Notes: a model not told the origin generated them from the sequence alone. 64,000 bases of DNA from Marinobacter szutsaonensis (GCF_039523335.1 NZ_BAAAFC010000001.1:2790001-2854000); one strand, 5' to 3'; shown: positions 1-9,726, numbered from the stretch's first letter. Made by a program: numbers and translations.

Positions 1-108
1 GATGCGATAGCCAGGCAGGGCGTCAACCAGTCGCCGGAGGCGCTCCCTGGCAAGGGGTTCGTCATCGGCAATCAGGATATTCAGGTTGTGGTTGCCGTTT
101 GCGGTCAT
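1..108 (-). CDS. algR: LytTR-type response regulator AlgR, N-terminal fragment
   Basis: Only the first 36 codons are in the window; the gene runs off the left edge. The reading begins MTANGNHNLNILIADDEPLA and continues RERLRRLV, which is the start of a receiver domain: a hydrophobic beta-1 strand followed by the acidic DDE triplet that binds magnesium next to the phospho-acceptor aspartate, which lies outside the window. It sits directly downstream of, and on the same strand as, a LytS-type histidine kinase, with argH divergent. That is the argH-algZ-algR arrangement of Pseudomonas, where AlgR controls twitching motility and alginate genes. The AlgR assignment rests on context plus the receiver start; the LytTR DNA-binding domain cannot be seen. 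Confidence 0.8.
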   Translation of the reverse strand, partial: MTANGNHNLNILIADDEPLARERLRRLVDALPGYRI

Positions 109-139
109 GGCGTCTGATCTGCTCATAGGCTTTTATTTA

Positions 140-1231
140 TTACTGTTGGCTTGCCTTCCGCCGGGGCAGGCGCAGCGTCACGGTGTAGGTTTCGTGCTGG
201 TGGCTATGCTTGAGCACCGCAGGCTCACCGAACAGCGCCTGCAACCGTGACTGGATATTCGCCAGCGCGATGCGATTACCCCGGTGGCGGCGCTGGTCCT
301 GTTCCGGTTTCGGATTCTGCACCATCAGGTAGACAAACTCACCCCGGGCGGAAATCTCGATCCGGACGGTACCCCCTTCCGGCCGTGGCTGGATGCCGTG
401 GTAAATGGCGTTCTCGATCAGCGGCTGCAGGGTCAGGGGCGGGATGGCCTGGTGTTCCAGGCCCGGGCTGACGGCCCAGTCCACCTGCAGACGCTCGCCC
501 AGGCGCAGGCTTTCGATGGCCAGATAGCGCCGGCACAGTTCCAGCTCCCGGGTCAGCGGGATCAGCTGGTCGGAGGTGCGCAGGCTGGCCCGGAACAGTT
601 CGGAGAGGTCCAGTACCGCCTCTTCGGCCTGCTCGGGCCGGGTGGCGATCAGGCTGGCGATGGTGTTCATGCTGTTGAACAGGAAGTGGGGCTGGATCCG
701 GGCCTGAAGCGCCGCCAGTCGGGCCCCCATCTCGGCTTCCCGCTGGGCCTGCCACTGGTGCTGGAGGTAGAAATAGCGCAACACCATGAGCACGATCAGT
801 AGCGCTACCAACAGTTTCTTGGCAATGCCCTGCCACTTGGTGACGCCGGGCTCGGGATGCAGGACCCGGTCGGCAAACAGGCTGAAGGCAAGGACATCGG
901 CGAGCACAATGGCGACGATGAGGAGGGTTGACCGGGTGACCGTCATCCGCGCCAGGCGGCTGCGCAGCAGGCAGATCAAGGCGGCGCTGGTGAGGGTGGT
1001 CCACTGGACGAACAGGGATAGCAGGCCGAAATAGTTCCAGTCGATCCAGCCGGTCTCGGTCTGCACTATCGACAGTACCAGCACGAACAGTTCGCTGGTG
1101 ACCAGAAGCAGGAATACGGCCCGGACCCGGCACAGGTCCGGGACAAAGAAATCATGACTGCTCACACTTTTGTCGCCGTTCAGGGGTGTCTCCTTTGCAC
1201 CGGTCAGAATGCTATAATCCCGCCACATCAA
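140..1231 (-). CDS. algZ: LytS-family sensor histidine kinase AlgZ/FimS
   Basis: A membrane histidine kinase of about 363 residues, the expected partner of AlgR. The N-terminal half holds several hydrophobic segments (from about residue 38, FLLLVTSELFVLVL, to about 150) and is followed by a short linker. The phospho-acceptor lies in the His_kinase motif QPHFLFNSMN near residue 180, and the ATPase N-box near residue 270 reads LIENAIYHG. This H-box/N-box arrangement is specific to the LytS/AlgZ class rather than the HisKA class. The start is uncertain: the longest frame opens at 1231 and would cover the argH -10 element, while in relatives the protein begins close to the SSHDFFVPDLC stretch, so a start near position 1165 (a GTG codon) is also possible. 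The stop lies 31 nt before algR, so the two are probably cotranscribed. Confidence 0.88.
   Translation of the reverse strand: MMWRDYSILTGAKETPLNGDKSVSSHDFFVPDLCRVRAVFLLLVTSELFVLVLSIVQTETGWIDWNYFGLLSLFVQWTTLTSAALICLLRSRLARMTVTRSTLLIVAIVLADVLAFSLFADRVLHPEPGVTKWQGIAKKLLVALLIVLMVLRYFYLQHQWQAQREAEMGARLAALQARIQPHFLFNSMNTIASLIATRPEQAEEAVLDLSELFRASLRTSDQLIPLTRELELCRRYLAIESLRLGERLQVDWAVSPGLEHQAIPPLTLQPLIENAIYHGIQPRPEGGTVRIEISARGEFVYLMVQNPKPEQDQRRHRGNRIALANIQSRLQALFGEPAVLKHSHQHETYTVTLRLPRRKASQQ
1211..1218 (+). promoter_or_regulatory. extended -10 promoter of argH
   Basis: TGCTATAAT is a perfect consensus -10 with the TGn extension, about 65 nt before the argH start codon. No good -35 hexamer is seen 16-18 nt upstream, as is common for extended -10 promoters. 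It lies inside the longest possible reading frame of the divergent algZ. Confidence 0.6.
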
Positions 1232-1283
1232 ATGTACCCGTTGCCCGCAGATGATGCCGGGCCGTCAGCAGGAAAGATAGACC

Positions 1284-2693
1284 ATGACGGATCAGAAAAA
1301 GTCTGACCAGACCACATCCTCCGAAAAACCCTGGGGCGGGCGCTTCAGCGAGCCCACCGATGCCTTTGTCGAGCGCTTCACCGCGTCCGTGGGCTTTGAC
1401 CAGCGCCTGTACCACCACGACATCACCGGTTCCATCGCCCACGCTACCATGCTGGCGGAAGTGGGCGTGCTCACCACCGAGGAGCGGGACCAGATCATCG
1501 AGGGGTTGAAGGGTGTGAAGGCCGACATCGAGGCCGGCAACTTCGAGTGGTCCGTGAGCCTTGAAGACGTGCATATGAACGTCGAGGCACGGCTGACCGA
1601 TCGCATCGGCATCACCGGCAAGAAGCTGCACACCGGTCGCAGCCGGAATGACCAGGTGGCCACCGACATCCGCCTGTATCTGCGCGACGAGATCGATGTC
1701 ATCGCCGAAGAACTCAACCGCCTGCAAGCCGGCCTGCTGGACCTGGCCGAGCGTGAGGCCGACACCATCATGCCCGGCTTCACCCACCTGCAGACTGCCC
1801 AGCCGGTCACCTTCGGCCATCACCTGCTGGCCTGGTACGAGATGTTGGTCCGCGATGGTGAGCGCCTGCAGGACTGCCGCAAGCGCGTCAACGTGATGCC
1901 CCTGGGCGCCGCAGCCCTGGCCGGCACCACCTATCCCATCGACCGGGACATGACCGCCCGGCTGCTGGGCTTTGATCGGCCCACCGAGAACAGTCTGGAT
2001 TCGGTCAGTGACCGGGACTTCGCCATCGAGTTCTGCAGTTTCGCGGCGCTGCTGATGACCCACCTGTCCCGCTTCAGCGAGGAATTGGTGCTGTGGACCT
2101 CCGCCCAGTTCGATTTCATCGATCTGCCGGACCGCTTCTGCACCGGTTCGTCCATCATGCCCCAGAAGAAGAACCCGGATGTGCCGGAGCTGGTGCGCGG
2201 CAAAACCGGCCGGGTCAACGGTCACCTGATCAGCCTGCTGACCCTGATGAAGAGCCAGCCGCTGGCCTACAACAAGGACAACCAGGAAGACAAGGAGCCA
2301 CTGTTCGATACCGTCGACACCATCAAGGGATGCCTGAAGGCCTACGCCGACATGATTCCGGCAATCCGGGCCAAGGCGGACAATATGCGGGTGGCGGCCA
2401 AACGCGGTTTCTCCACCGCCACTGACCTGGCGGATTACCTGGTCAAGAAAGGTGTGCCGTTCCGGGATGCCCACGAAATCGTTGGCAAGTCGGTGGCCTT
2501 TGGTGTGGCGGAAGGGCGGGACCTGTCGGAGATGACCCTGGAAGAGTTGCGGCAGTTCTCGGACGTGATCGGCGAGGACGTGTTCGATGTGCTCACCCTC
2601 GAGGGCTCGGTCCAGGCCCGTAATCATCTGGGCGGCACGGCGCCGGAACAGGTGCGTGCCGCCGTCGCCCGGGCCCGCAAGTTGCTGGGCTGA
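1284..2693 (+). CDS. argH: argininosuccinate lyase
   Basis: Cytosolic enzyme that splits argininosuccinate into arginine and fumarate, the last step of arginine synthesis. The 469 residues match the usual length of about 460-470. The fumarase/aspartase superfamily signature [11 protein letters not shown] lies near residues 288-298 and carries the catalytic serine loop; the substrate-binding HTGRSRNDQ segment is near residue 115 and the TxxxxH-containing [10 protein letters not shown] segment near 165. The start ATG follows AGGAAAG. It is transcribed away from algZ-algR as in Pseudomonas and is convergent with the GGDEF-EAL gene that follows. Confidence 0.97.
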   Translation: MTDQKKSDQTTSSEKPWGGRFSEPTDAFVERFTASVGFDQRLYHHDITGSIAHATMLAEVGVLTTEERDQIIEGLKGVKADIEAGNFEWSVSLEDVHMNVEARLTDRIGITGKKLHTGRSRNDQVATDIRLYLRDEIDVIAEELNRLQAGLLDLAEREADTIMPGFTHLQTAQPVTFGHHLLAWYEMLVRDGERLQDCRKRVNVMPLGAAALAGTTYPIDRDMTARLLGFDRPTENSLDSVSDRDFAIEFCSFAALLMTHLSRFSEELVLWTSAQFDFIDLPDRFCTGSSIMPQKKNPDVPELVRGKTGRVNGHLISLLTLMKSQPLAYNKDNQEDKEPLFDTVDTIKGCLKAYADMIPAIRAKADNMRVAAKRGFSTATDLADYLVKKGVPFRDAHEIVGKSVAFGVAEGRDLSEMTLEELRQFSDVIGEDVFDVLTLEGSVQARNHLGGTAPEQVRAAVARARKLLG

Positions 2694-2715
2694 CGGGGGA
2701 TATCCGGCGCCCGGC

Positions 2716-5157
2716 TCAGCTGCCCGGGTGTCCGGATGAAAGGCCGACCACCGCCGGTGTCAGGTCCTCCAGTGGCCGGGGATCTTCCAGGTGGGAGCCC
2801 TGGCCGAAATGAATCCCTAGGGTTCGCACTCGGCGCAAGGTGTAGTCGCTTTCAATGTGGGTGGCGACCGTGGTTTTACCCGCCGCCTCGGCAATCCGGT
2901 GCAAGGCTTCCACCATGACCTGTTGCACCGGATCCTCCTCCAGTTTTTCCATCATTCGGCGGTCCAGCTTGATGATGTCCACAGGCAGTTTTGCCGCCAG
3001 ACTGTAGCTTTCCACCGAGGCGCCTGCTCCTTCCAGTGCCACCCGGCAGCCAATCTTGTGCAGGGCATCGCACAGGATGGCAACGTCGTCCGGGTACTGG
3101 GTAGCGTGCTCCTCGCGGATTTCCAGGCAAAAATATTCCGGCGAGAACGGTGAGTTGGCCAGTTCGCCTTCCAGGAAGTCCGGAAAGGTGTCATCGAGCA
3201 CGCTGGTGATGGACAGGTTGAAGCCGCAATACTTGATGCGCGGCTCCAGCAACTTGTGTTGCGACAGCCAGTCAAGGGTCTGGCGGATCACCTGGCGGTC
3301 CAGGCGCTTGGCCAGGTCAAAGCGTTCGGTGACCGGCAGGAACTGGTCCGGCTGGAGCTGGATCTGGCCATCCCGGAGTGCCGGGATGCGGCACAGGATC
3401 TCGATATGGTCGCCCCAGGTCGCGCTGGCGACAGGTTTCAGCGCCTGGTATTCCAGTAGCAGCCGGTCATTGTCGAGGGCTTCGCGAATCTGTTCGAGTC
3501 GTTGGGCAATCAGGTTCTCATCGATGCTGGAGGCAATCGCCCGGGCGGTGTGAATCCGGTTGCGTCCGGAGGTCTTGGCGGTGTGGCACAGGTCCGCCGC
3601 CTGGGTCAGTAGTTTTTCCGGATCCCCGGGAAATTCTTTCTCCATCACCAGCAGTCCGCCGCTGACGGTGGTCTGCAGTTTGTTGCCCTGCCATTCGAAG
3701 ACAAAGCCGCGAACCAGCTCCCGGATATCGTCGGCAATCTTGCGGGCCCGGGGCTCGGGGCAGTTCTCGATCAGCAATACAAAGGTATCGCCGGATAACC
3801 GGGCCAGGGCATCCCGTTGCCGTATCCGCACCCCCAGGTTGCCGGCCAGCTCCCTCAGGTAGCGGTCACAGGTGCCACTGCCAGCGCTTTCGTTGAAGCG
3901 GTTGAAATCGTCCAGATCCAGGTACAGCAGACTGTCGATGCTGTCCCGGTGGGTTTTCTGCTCCAGGGTCCGGAGCAGGCGGGCCAGGAATTCCCGGCGG
4001 TTCATCAGGCCGGTGACCGGGTCACGGCGGATCCGGTCACCGGCTTCACTCTGGCTGATCCGGGTGTGGGTGTTGCGGCCAACATGAACGGCGCCGAGGA
4101 TGTCGCCCTGGGCGCTGGTCAGGCGCTGGTAGTGGAATTCGTGGATCGGCAGCTCGCGATTCTGGTGGGCCAGGGGCATCTCCACCACGAAGCTGCCCCG
4201 CTCGAACGCCCGTTGCCAGAGCCGCTCGATCAACCGGCGTTCGTTCGGGTGCTCCCGGAGCAGTTCTCGGAGATTGTCACCGGCGGCAGGTGTCTTGCCG
4301 AAGGTCTGGGCAAACTGGCTGGCGTAGGACTGGTTGCAGTGCAGGAGGGTCAGCCGGGTGTCCACCGCCGCCACCAGGTCGGGGGTTGCCTGACCGGTGG
4401 CTTCCAGCAGCCGATGGCAATGGTCCAGGGCCCTTTCCTGTTCCATGATCGCGGTGCGATCCACCAGGGTGCCCACCAGGCGGTGGATGCGCCCACCCTT
4501 GCGCAGCGCCCGGCCATCCAGGGTCATGCGGCACTGCTTCTGCCGTGCTGTCAGCACGTTCAGTTCCAGGGAAAACGGCTGGCCGGTGCGCATGCAACGC
4601 CGGAACAGGGCCCGCACTCTGGACTGGCCCGCCTGGCAGTAGAACAGCGCCTGATCCGGCGTGATGTCCAGGCCCGGCCGAAGCTCCAGCAACTGGTAGA
4701 TGCCTTCACTCCACGTCATCTCGTTGCTGGTGATGTCCAGTTCCCAGAGTCCGAACCGGGCGAGGTTTTCAGCGGATTTGAGCAGGCAGGGATCGACGCG
4801 GGCGGCATCGGCCAGGGCAATGGTGGCCCGGGCCGCCTGGTCGGAGTCGTGGATGGCCTGTTTGAGGCTGAGCTGGGCGGTAAAGAAAAAGCCGTCCCGG
4901 TGCCGGAAGGTCACCAGGATGTGCTGCCCGCCCTCGATCTGATGGCGGTTCACCGGTGCAAACGGATCGTCCTGGCGGGACGCCAGGATGCGATGGACCG
5001 GCTGCCCCACCAGCTCCCCGGCCTCGTACCCCAGGACGGCTTCGGACTGGTGATCAACCTGCACCACGGTGCCTTCGTCGTCGATTCTCAGCAGCGTCTG
5101 GCGACCATCCTGTGGTGTCTGGTCTGGCCGGTAGCGGCGAATCACGAATTCTTTCAC
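2716..5157 (-). CDS. PAS-GGDEF-EAL protein with degenerate catalytic motifs
   Basis: An 813-residue protein with PAS-like sensory segments (about residues 25-380), a GGDEF domain (about 390-550) and an EAL domain (about 560-805). No clear transmembrane segment is seen, so it is probably cytoplasmic. The GGDEF active site reads SGDTF, unlikely to make c-di-GMP, but the inhibitory RxxD site is kept exactly five residues upstream (RQRDALARLSGDTF). In the EAL domain the motif is EIL, the metal-binding DDFG loop is replaced by LEGAG, and the usual EGVE is THIE, so phosphodiesterase activity is also doubtful. NLS, KLD and QG elements remain. By family knowledge such doubly degenerate proteins act as c-di-GMP receptors or scaffolds; that role is inferred. 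Confidence 0.88.
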   Translation of the reverse strand: MKEFVIRRYRPDQTPQDGRQTLLRIDDEGTVVQVDHQSEAVLGYEAGELVGQPVHRILASRQDDPFAPVNRHQIEGGQHILVTFRHRDGFFFTAQLSLKQAIHDSDQAARATIALADAARVDPCLLKSAENLARFGLWELDITSNEMTWSEGIYQLLELRPGLDITPDQALFYCQAGQSRVRALFRRCMRTGQPFSLELNVLTARQKQCRMTLDGRALRKGGRIHRLVGTLVDRTAIMEQERALDHCHRLLEATGQATPDLVAAVDTRLTLLHCNQSYASQFAQTFGKTPAAGDNLRELLREHPNERRLIERLWQRAFERGSFVVEMPLAHQNRELPIHEFHYQRLTSAQGDILGAVHVGRNTHTRISQSEAGDRIRRDPVTGLMNRREFLARLLRTLEQKTHRDSIDSLLYLDLDDFNRFNESAGSGTCDRYLRELAGNLGVRIRQRDALARLSGDTFVLLIENCPEPRARKIADDIRELVRGFVFEWQGNKLQTTVSGGLLVMEKEFPGDPEKLLTQAADLCHTAKTSGRNRIHTARAIASSIDENLIAQRLEQIREALDNDRLLLEYQALKPVASATWGDHIEILCRIPALRDGQIQLQPDQFLPVTERFDLAKRLDRQVIRQTLDWLSQHKLLEPRIKYCGFNLSITSVLDDTFPDFLEGELANSPFSPEYFCLEIREEHATQYPDDVAILCDALHKIGCRVALEGAGASVESYSLAAKLPVDIIKLDRRMMEKLEEDPVQQVMVEALHRIAEAAGKTTVATHIESDYTLRRVRTLGIHFGQGSHLEDPRPLEDLTPAVVGLSSGHPGS

Positions 5158-5299
5158 GTGCGGGTAGCCTCAGGTGTCGGACAGTGGCTCCATGATACTG
5201 ATACTGCCATGGAAAAGAAGCTCCGGGTCCGCTGCGGTGTCTCGCCCGCTGCCATGGGTGTCAGGTATACTGCGCCAAAGCAACTTTCCGGGGGCGCCC

Positions 5300-5470
5300 A
5301 TGCCTTTTCGACTTTTTGCGATCTTCAGCCTCGTGTTTACCCTGTTGCTGGCAGGCTGTGGCCAGAAGGGCCCGTTGTACCGCGACCAGGGTGGAGCCAC
5401 GGCCAGCGAGGCAGTCCGGGCCGTGACCGACGGCCAGGCCGAGGAAGACCGTGAACAGAGTGATAACTGA
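5300..5470 (+). CDS. lptM: LptM-type small lipoprotein (YifL/LppL family)
   Basis: A 56-residue lipoprotein precursor: MPFRLFAIFSLVFTLLLAGC followed by GQKGPLYRD. The lipobox LAGC places the lipidated cysteine at residue 20, and CGQKGPLY is the signature of LptM, which assists assembly of the LptD/LptE lipopolysaccharide translocon in the outer membrane. A longer in-frame start near 5174 exists but would bury the signal peptide, so the ATG at 5300 is preferred. A TATACT -10 lies at 5266-5271. It stands 35 nt before lysA, and lptM upstream of lysine/dapF genes is conserved in gammaproteobacteria. Confidence 0.88.
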   Translation: MPFRLFAIFSLVFTLLLAGCGQKGPLYRDQGGATASEAVRAVTDGQAEEDREQSDN

Positions 5471-5505
5471 GCAATCGCGTGCCCGCTTAACGAATCAGGA
5501 CATTC

Positions 5506-6756
5506 ATGGACCACTTCAACTACCGTAACGGCGAGCTCTACGCCGAAGACGTCCCTGTCTCCGACATTGCCGCGCGCTTCGGCACGCCGGCCTACATCTA
5601 TTCCCGGGCCACCCTTGAGCGCCATTACCGGGCCTATGACGACGCCCTGAAGGGCCGTCCGCACCTGGTGTGCTATGCGGTCAAGGCCAACAGCAACCTG
5701 GCGGTACTGAATGTGCTCGCCCGCCTGGGTGCCGGCTTCGATATCGTGTCAGCAGGGGAGCTGGAGCGGGTGCTCCGGGCCGGCGGCGAGGCCGGCAAGG
5801 TGGTGTTCTCCGGCGTCGGCAAGCAGGAGTGGGAAATGAAGCGTGCCCTGGAAGCGGGGGTACGTTGCTTCAACGTGGAGTCAGACACCGAACTGGACCG
5901 CCTGAACCAGGTGGCCGGCGAGCTGGGGGTTAAGGCCCCGATCTCTTTGCGGGTCAACCCCGATGTCGATGCCGGGACCCATCCCTACATTTCCACCGGT
6001 CTGAAAGAGAACAAGTTCGGCATCGATATCGCCGAGGCGCCACAGGTCTATGCCCGGGCCGCGGCCCTTCCGAACCTGGAAATCCATGGCGTGGATTGTC
6101 ATATCGGGTCCCAGCTGACTTCGGTATCGCCGTTCCTGGATGCCCTGGACCGGGTGCTGGCGCTGATCGATACCCTGGCGGAGCAGGGTATCCGGATCCG
6201 CCATCTGGACATGGGCGGCGGCCTGGGGGTGACCTATGACCAGGAGCAACCTCCACAGCCGTCAGACTATGTGAAGGCCCTGGCGGAACGCCTGGGTGAT
6301 CGTAACCTGGAGCTGATCCTCGAGCCGGGGCGCTCGATCGCCGCCAACGCCGGGATCCTGGTGACCCGTGTTGAATTCCTGAAGTGCACCGAACACCGCA
6401 ATTTCGCCATCATCGATGCCGCCATGAACGACCTGATTCGTCCGGCCCTGTACAGCGCCTGGCAATCCATCATTCCGGTCCGGCCGCACCAGGACGGCGA
6501 AGAGAAAGCCTGGGACCTGGTGGGGCCGGTGTGCGAGACCGGAGATTTCCTGGGCAAGGACCGTCATCTGCGCCTGCAAGCGGGAGACTTGCTGGCGGTT
6601 CGCTCCGCCGGCGCCTATGGTTTCGTCATGAGCTCCAATTACAACACCCGCAACCGTCCCCCCGAACTGATGGTGGACGGGGACCAGGTTCACGTGGTGC
6701 GCCGCCGGGAAACCCTGGAGGATCAGCTCGCCCCTGAAAGTTGTCTGCCGGAATGA
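5506..6756 (+). CDS. lysA: diaminopimelate decarboxylase
   Basis: PLP enzyme that decarboxylates meso-diaminopimelate to L-lysine, the last step of lysine synthesis. At 416 residues it has the family length. The PLP lysine is in [10 protein letters not shown] near residue 60, the glycine-rich phosphate-binding segment [12 protein letters not shown] is near residue 230, and the [11 protein letters not shown] and [11 protein letters not shown] active-site segments follow near 265 and 345. It is the second gene of the lptM-lysA-dapF-DUF484-xerC operon, and its stop codon overlaps a possible upstream ATG of dapF. Confidence 0.97.
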   Translation: MDHFNYRNGELYAEDVPVSDIAARFGTPAYIYSRATLERHYRAYDDALKGRPHLVCYAVKANSNLAVLNVLARLGAGFDIVSAGELERVLRAGGEAGKVVFSGVGKQEWEMKRALEAGVRCFNVESDTELDRLNQVAGELGVKAPISLRVNPDVDAGTHPYISTGLKENKFGIDIAEAPQVYARAAALPNLEIHGVDCHIGSQLTSVSPFLDALDRVLALIDTLAEQGIRIRHLDMGGGLGVTYDQEQPPQPSDYVKALAERLGDRNLELILEPGRSIAANAGILVTRVEFLKCTEHRNFAIIDAAMNDLIRPALYSAWQSIIPVRPHQDGEEKAWDLVGPVCETGDFLGKDRHLRLQAGDLLAVRSAGAYGFVMSSNYNTRNRPPELMVDGDQVHVVRRRETLEDQLAPESCLPE

Positions 6757-6770
6757 TCAGGGAGCAGGAG

Positions 6771-7685
6771 ATGAGTCAGCAGCGACGCAGCCAGGGTCCG
6801 ACACTCCGGTTCACCAAGATGCATGGTCTGGGCAACGACTTCATGGTAGTGGATGCCATCAGCCAGCCCTTCCGGTTGCGCCCGGAGATGATCCGGGAGC
6901 TGGCGGACCGGAATTTCGGTATCGGCTTCGATCAGTTGCTGGTGGTTGAGCCACCCGGCCTGCCGGACGTGGATTTCCGTTACCGCATTTTCAATGCCGA
7001 CGGCTCGGAAGTGGAGCAGTGTGGCAACGGTGCCCGCTGCTTCGCCCGGTTCGTGCGGGACCAGCGCCTGACCAACAAAAAGGTCATCCGGGTCCAGACC
7101 GCCGGGGGTGTGATCGAGCTGCGGGTCGGGAAGGACGGCATGGTCATGGTCAATATGGGCGTGCCCGAACTCAATCCGCCGGCAATCCCGTTTGCCGCCG
7201 ACTGTCGCAAGGATGTTTACACCGTGGATGTGGATGGTCAGACAGTCGAGCTCAGTGCGGTCTCCATGGGTAATCCCCACGGCGTGCTGGTGGTGGATGA
7301 CGTCGACACGGCGCCGGTGGAAACCCTGGGGCCGTTACTGGAACGCCACCCCCGGTTTCCGGCCAGGGCCAACATCGGGTTCCTGCAGATCCTCGACCGT
7401 GGCCATGCCCGTTTGCGGGTGTTCGAACGGGGCTCCGGCGAGACCCTGGCCTGCGGCAGCGGTGCCTGTGCCGCCGTAGTGGCCGGCAATATTCGCGGCT
7501 TGCTCGACCAGCGGGTGGAAGTGGAGCTGCGCGGTGGCAAGCTGGTCATCGAATGGCAGGGTGAGGGGGCGCCTGTTATGATGGAAGGCCCTGCGACTAC
7601 AGTGTTTGAAGGGCAGTTGCGACTGCCAGGTGACAACCATACCCGCCGCCGCAAGAGCGGTCGTTCCAACAGACAACGGTCCTGA
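6771..7685 (+). CDS. dapF: diaminopimelate epimerase
   Basis: Cofactor-independent epimerase converting LL- to meso-diaminopimelate for lysine and peptidoglycan. Both catalytic cysteines are visible: CGNGARC near residue 84 and ACGSGACA near residue 227, and the N-terminal [11 protein letters not shown] motif is intact. Three in-frame starts exist (TTG 6741, ATG 6753 overlapping the lysA stop as ATGA, ATG 6771); 6771 is chosen because AGGGAG sits at proper spacing and it gives the usual N-terminus. The C-terminus carries an extra basic tail of about 20 residues ([12 protein letters not shown]) beyond the family core. Confidence 0.96.
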   Translation: MSQQRRSQGPTLRFTKMHGLGNDFMVVDAISQPFRLRPEMIRELADRNFGIGFDQLLVVEPPGLPDVDFRYRIFNADGSEVEQCGNGARCFARFVRDQRLTNKKVIRVQTAGGVIELRVGKDGMVMVNMGVPELNPPAIPFAADCRKDVYTVDVDGQTVELSAVSMGNPHGVLVVDDVDTAPVETLGPLLERHPRFPARANIGFLQILDRGHARLRVFERGSGETLACGSGACAAVVAGNIRGLLDQRVEVELRGGKLVIEWQGEGAPVMMEGPATTVFEGQLRLPGDNHTRRRKSGRSNRQRS

Positions 7686-7702
7686 CAGCCCGGGAGAACG
7701 CG

Positions 7703-8449
7703 ATGACAGAGCAGACGGTCCGCAAGAAGGCCGAAGACCTCACGCCAGAACAGGTGGCCGACTACCTGAGGGCCAATCCTGACTTCTTTGTTGAACAGGA
7801 TGAGCTGTTGCGCAGCCTGACCCTGCCCCACGACAGCGGGCGCGCCATCTCCCTGGTGGAGCGGCAGGTGCATCTGTTCCGTGAGCAGCGCGATACCCTG
7901 CGCCGGGAACTGGTTGAACTGGTTTCTATCGCCCGTCATAACGACCGACTGTTCGAGAAAAGCAAGCGGCTGCTGATGCAGGTGATCGAGGCCCGCACCC
8001 TCAACGACATGGCCGCGGCCATCGATGACTCCATCCGGGGTGATTTCGGCCTGGATGCCGCCTCGGTCCTGCTGTTCACCGATCAGGACCTGCCGGAAGC
8101 GTCCCAGGGTGCTTTGCACGTGGTCGGTCCGGAGCTGGCCCGGGAGCGGCTCGGGATGTTGCTGGACGGCGAGCGGGCGGTCTGTGGCCAGTTCCGGGAG
8201 AGCGAGCGGGAGTTCCTGTTCCCGGACCGGCAAGAGCCGATTGCCTCGGTTGCCCTGGTGCCCCTGCGTCGGGAGGAACTGGTGGGCGTGTTTGCGGTGG
8301 GAAGCTGCCAGCCGGGCTACTTTGATCAGAGCATGGGGTCGTTGTTCCTGAGTTACATCAGCGACACCCTGAGCCGTCTGCTTCCTCCCATGATCCAGCG
8401 CCACACCGGCGGTGCGCCGGTGGCCGATATCAGCGCGGAGTCCCGATAG
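7703..8449 (+). CDS. DUF484 family protein (YigA-like, GAF-type)
   Basis: A 248-residue soluble protein of the DUF484 family. The N-terminus carries the typical PEQVADYLRANPDFFVEQDELL segment, then a helical stretch of about 70 residues with heptad-like spacing, then a GAF-like alpha/beta domain. No enzymatic function is established for the family. It lies 17 nt after dapF and just before xerC, a linkage conserved across gammaproteobacteria (dapF-yigA-xerC), so coexpression with recombination or cell-wall genes is likely, but a functional link is not shown by the sequence. Confidence 0.9.
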   Translation: MTEQTVRKKAEDLTPEQVADYLRANPDFFVEQDELLRSLTLPHDSGRAISLVERQVHLFREQRDTLRRELVELVSIARHNDRLFEKSKRLLMQVIEARTLNDMAAAIDDSIRGDFGLDAASVLLFTDQDLPEASQGALHVVGPELARERLGMLLDGERAVCGQFRESEREFLFPDRQEPIASVALVPLRREELVGVFAVGSCQPGYFDQSMGSLFLSYISDTLSRLLPPMIQRHTGGAPVADISAESR

Positions 8450-8450
8450 C

Positions 8451-9404
8451 GTGTCAGCGGGGGCCGTCGCCACGATGTTGCCCGATTCCCTGCAGGAACC
8501 GCTGGCCCGGTTCGTTCGCCACCTGGCCTCCGAGAAGCGCCATTCGCCGCGTACCTGTGACAGTTACGAGCGGGATCTGAACCGGCTGGCGTTCTGGCTG
8601 GCGGAGTCCGGCCGTGACCAGTGGCGGTTGCTGCTCAGCCATGACCTGCGCCGTTATGTGGCCGTCCTCAGCCGGCAAGGGTTGAGCGGTCGCAGCATCG
8701 CCCGCCATCTTTCGGCCATTCGCCGGTTCTACAACTTCCTGCTGCGGGAACGGCTGGTGACGGACAATCCGGCGGTGGATGTCCGTGCCCCCAAAAGCGG
8801 CCGCCGTTTGCCCCGGGTGGCAGACGTGGACCAGCTCAGCCAGTTGCTCGATGCCAGTCCTGATGACCCTCTCGAGGTGCGGGATCTGTGCATGTTCGAG
8901 CTGATGTATTCCTCCGGTTTGCGGCTGTCGGAACTGGCGGATCTGAATCTGGAGGCGCTGGATCTGCGAGCCGGGGAAGTGCGCGTAATCGGTAAGGGCA
9001 ACAAGGAACGGGTTCTGCCGGTGGGACGCAAGGCCGTGGACGCCATCCGGGCCTGGTTGGCGGTGCGACCGGAGCTGGCGCCGGAAGGTGAGAAGGCAGT
9101 CTTCGTCAGTCGTCGTGGGGACCGGCTCAGCCGTCGCAGTATCCAGTCGCGGCTGGGGCGCTGGGGTATTACCCGGGGCGCTGACCAGAAACTGCATCCC
9201 CATCTGTTACGGCATTCCTTCGCCAGTCATATGCTGGAGTCCAGTGGCGATCTGAGGGCGGTCCAGGAACTGCTGGGCCATGCCGATATCGCCACCACCC
9301 AGGTCTATACCCACCTTGATTTCCAGCATCTGGCGCGGGTCTATGACCAGAGTCATCCTCGGGCCCGGCGCAACAAATCCGGACCCGGTCCCGACGATCA
9401 GTGA
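8451..9404 (+). CDS. xerC: tyrosine site-specific recombinase XerC
   Basis: Recombinase that acts with XerD at dif to resolve chromosome dimers. It has an N-terminal SAM-like core-binding domain (residues about 10-100) and a C-terminal catalytic domain with the conserved pattern: Arg in SSGLRLSE, Lys in GKGNKER, HLLRHSFASHML, LGHAD and the nucleophile Tyr in TTQVYTH. The start is uncertain. A GTG at 8451, directly after the DUF484 stop and 10 nt after GGAG, is used here; an ATG at 8475 gives a protein eight residues shorter. It is the last gene of the lptM-lysA operon and overlaps the 3' end of the convergent DUF2789 gene by a few bases. Confidence 0.95.
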   Translation: MSAGAVATMLPDSLQEPLARFVRHLASEKRHSPRTCDSYERDLNRLAFWLAESGRDQWRLLLSHDLRRYVAVLSRQGLSGRSIARHLSAIRRFYNFLLRERLVTDNPAVDVRAPKSGRRLPRVADVDQLSQLLDASPDDPLEVRDLCMFELMYSSGLRLSELADLNLEALDLRAGEVRVIGKGNKERVLPVGRKAVDAIRAWLAVRPELAPEGEKAVFVSRRGDRLSRRSIQSRLGRWGITRGADQKLHPHLLRHSFASHMLESSGDLRAVQELLGHADIATTQVYTHLDFQHLARVYDQSHPRARRNKSGPGPDDQ

Positions 9405-9631
9405 CGCATCATTGCGTCCAGCTCGTCGATGATTTCTGCCCAGTCACTGTCCTCTTCCAGCCCTTCTTCCAGGAAGTGGGACTGGCTTTCCGACCAGAAC
9501 GGAGCGTCCTGCAGGGCAATCTCCCGCGGGAGCGGGGAATGCCTGGCGACAAAGTCCTCGATGCTCTTGTCATCGGAGGCCAGGCCGAGTTGCTCGAACA
9601 GGGTGCTCAGGGAATGTTTACTGGTGTCCAT
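9398..9631 (-). CDS. DUF2789 family small protein
   Basis: A 77-residue acidic soluble protein, MDTSKHSLSTLFEQLGL at the N-terminus and an acidic EEGLEEDSDWAEIIDELDA helix at the end. This pattern (MDTS..TLFxQLGL...PLP...L.DAPFW...Q..FL.E....D.DWAE..D.LDA) is that of the DUF2789 family of marine and Pseudomonas-like bacteria. No function is known. It is transcribed alone, divergent from the sensor kinase gene and with its end touching the xerC stop. Confidence 0.85.
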   Translation of the reverse strand: MDTSKHSLSTLFEQLGLASDDKSIEDFVARHSPLPREIALQDAPFWSESQSHFLEEGLEEDSDWAEIIDELDAMMRH

Positions 9632-9726
9632 GGAGTACTGTCTCCTGGTTGAGGGTGTCTGAATGAAATCGCCAACGTTTGCAGGTATTGTTCACTGAAC
9701 TTTAGCGAATCCCGGGAGGATATCCA

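Noticed and set aside
1212..2627. 471-codon open frame on the minus strand inside argH
   Set aside because: It is fully antisense to argH, has no recognisable domain and is an effect of high third-position GC.
3817..5454. 545-codon open frame on the plus strand
   Set aside because: Antisense to the PAS-GGDEF-EAL gene with low-complexity Gly/Ala/Gln-rich composition; no family motifs.
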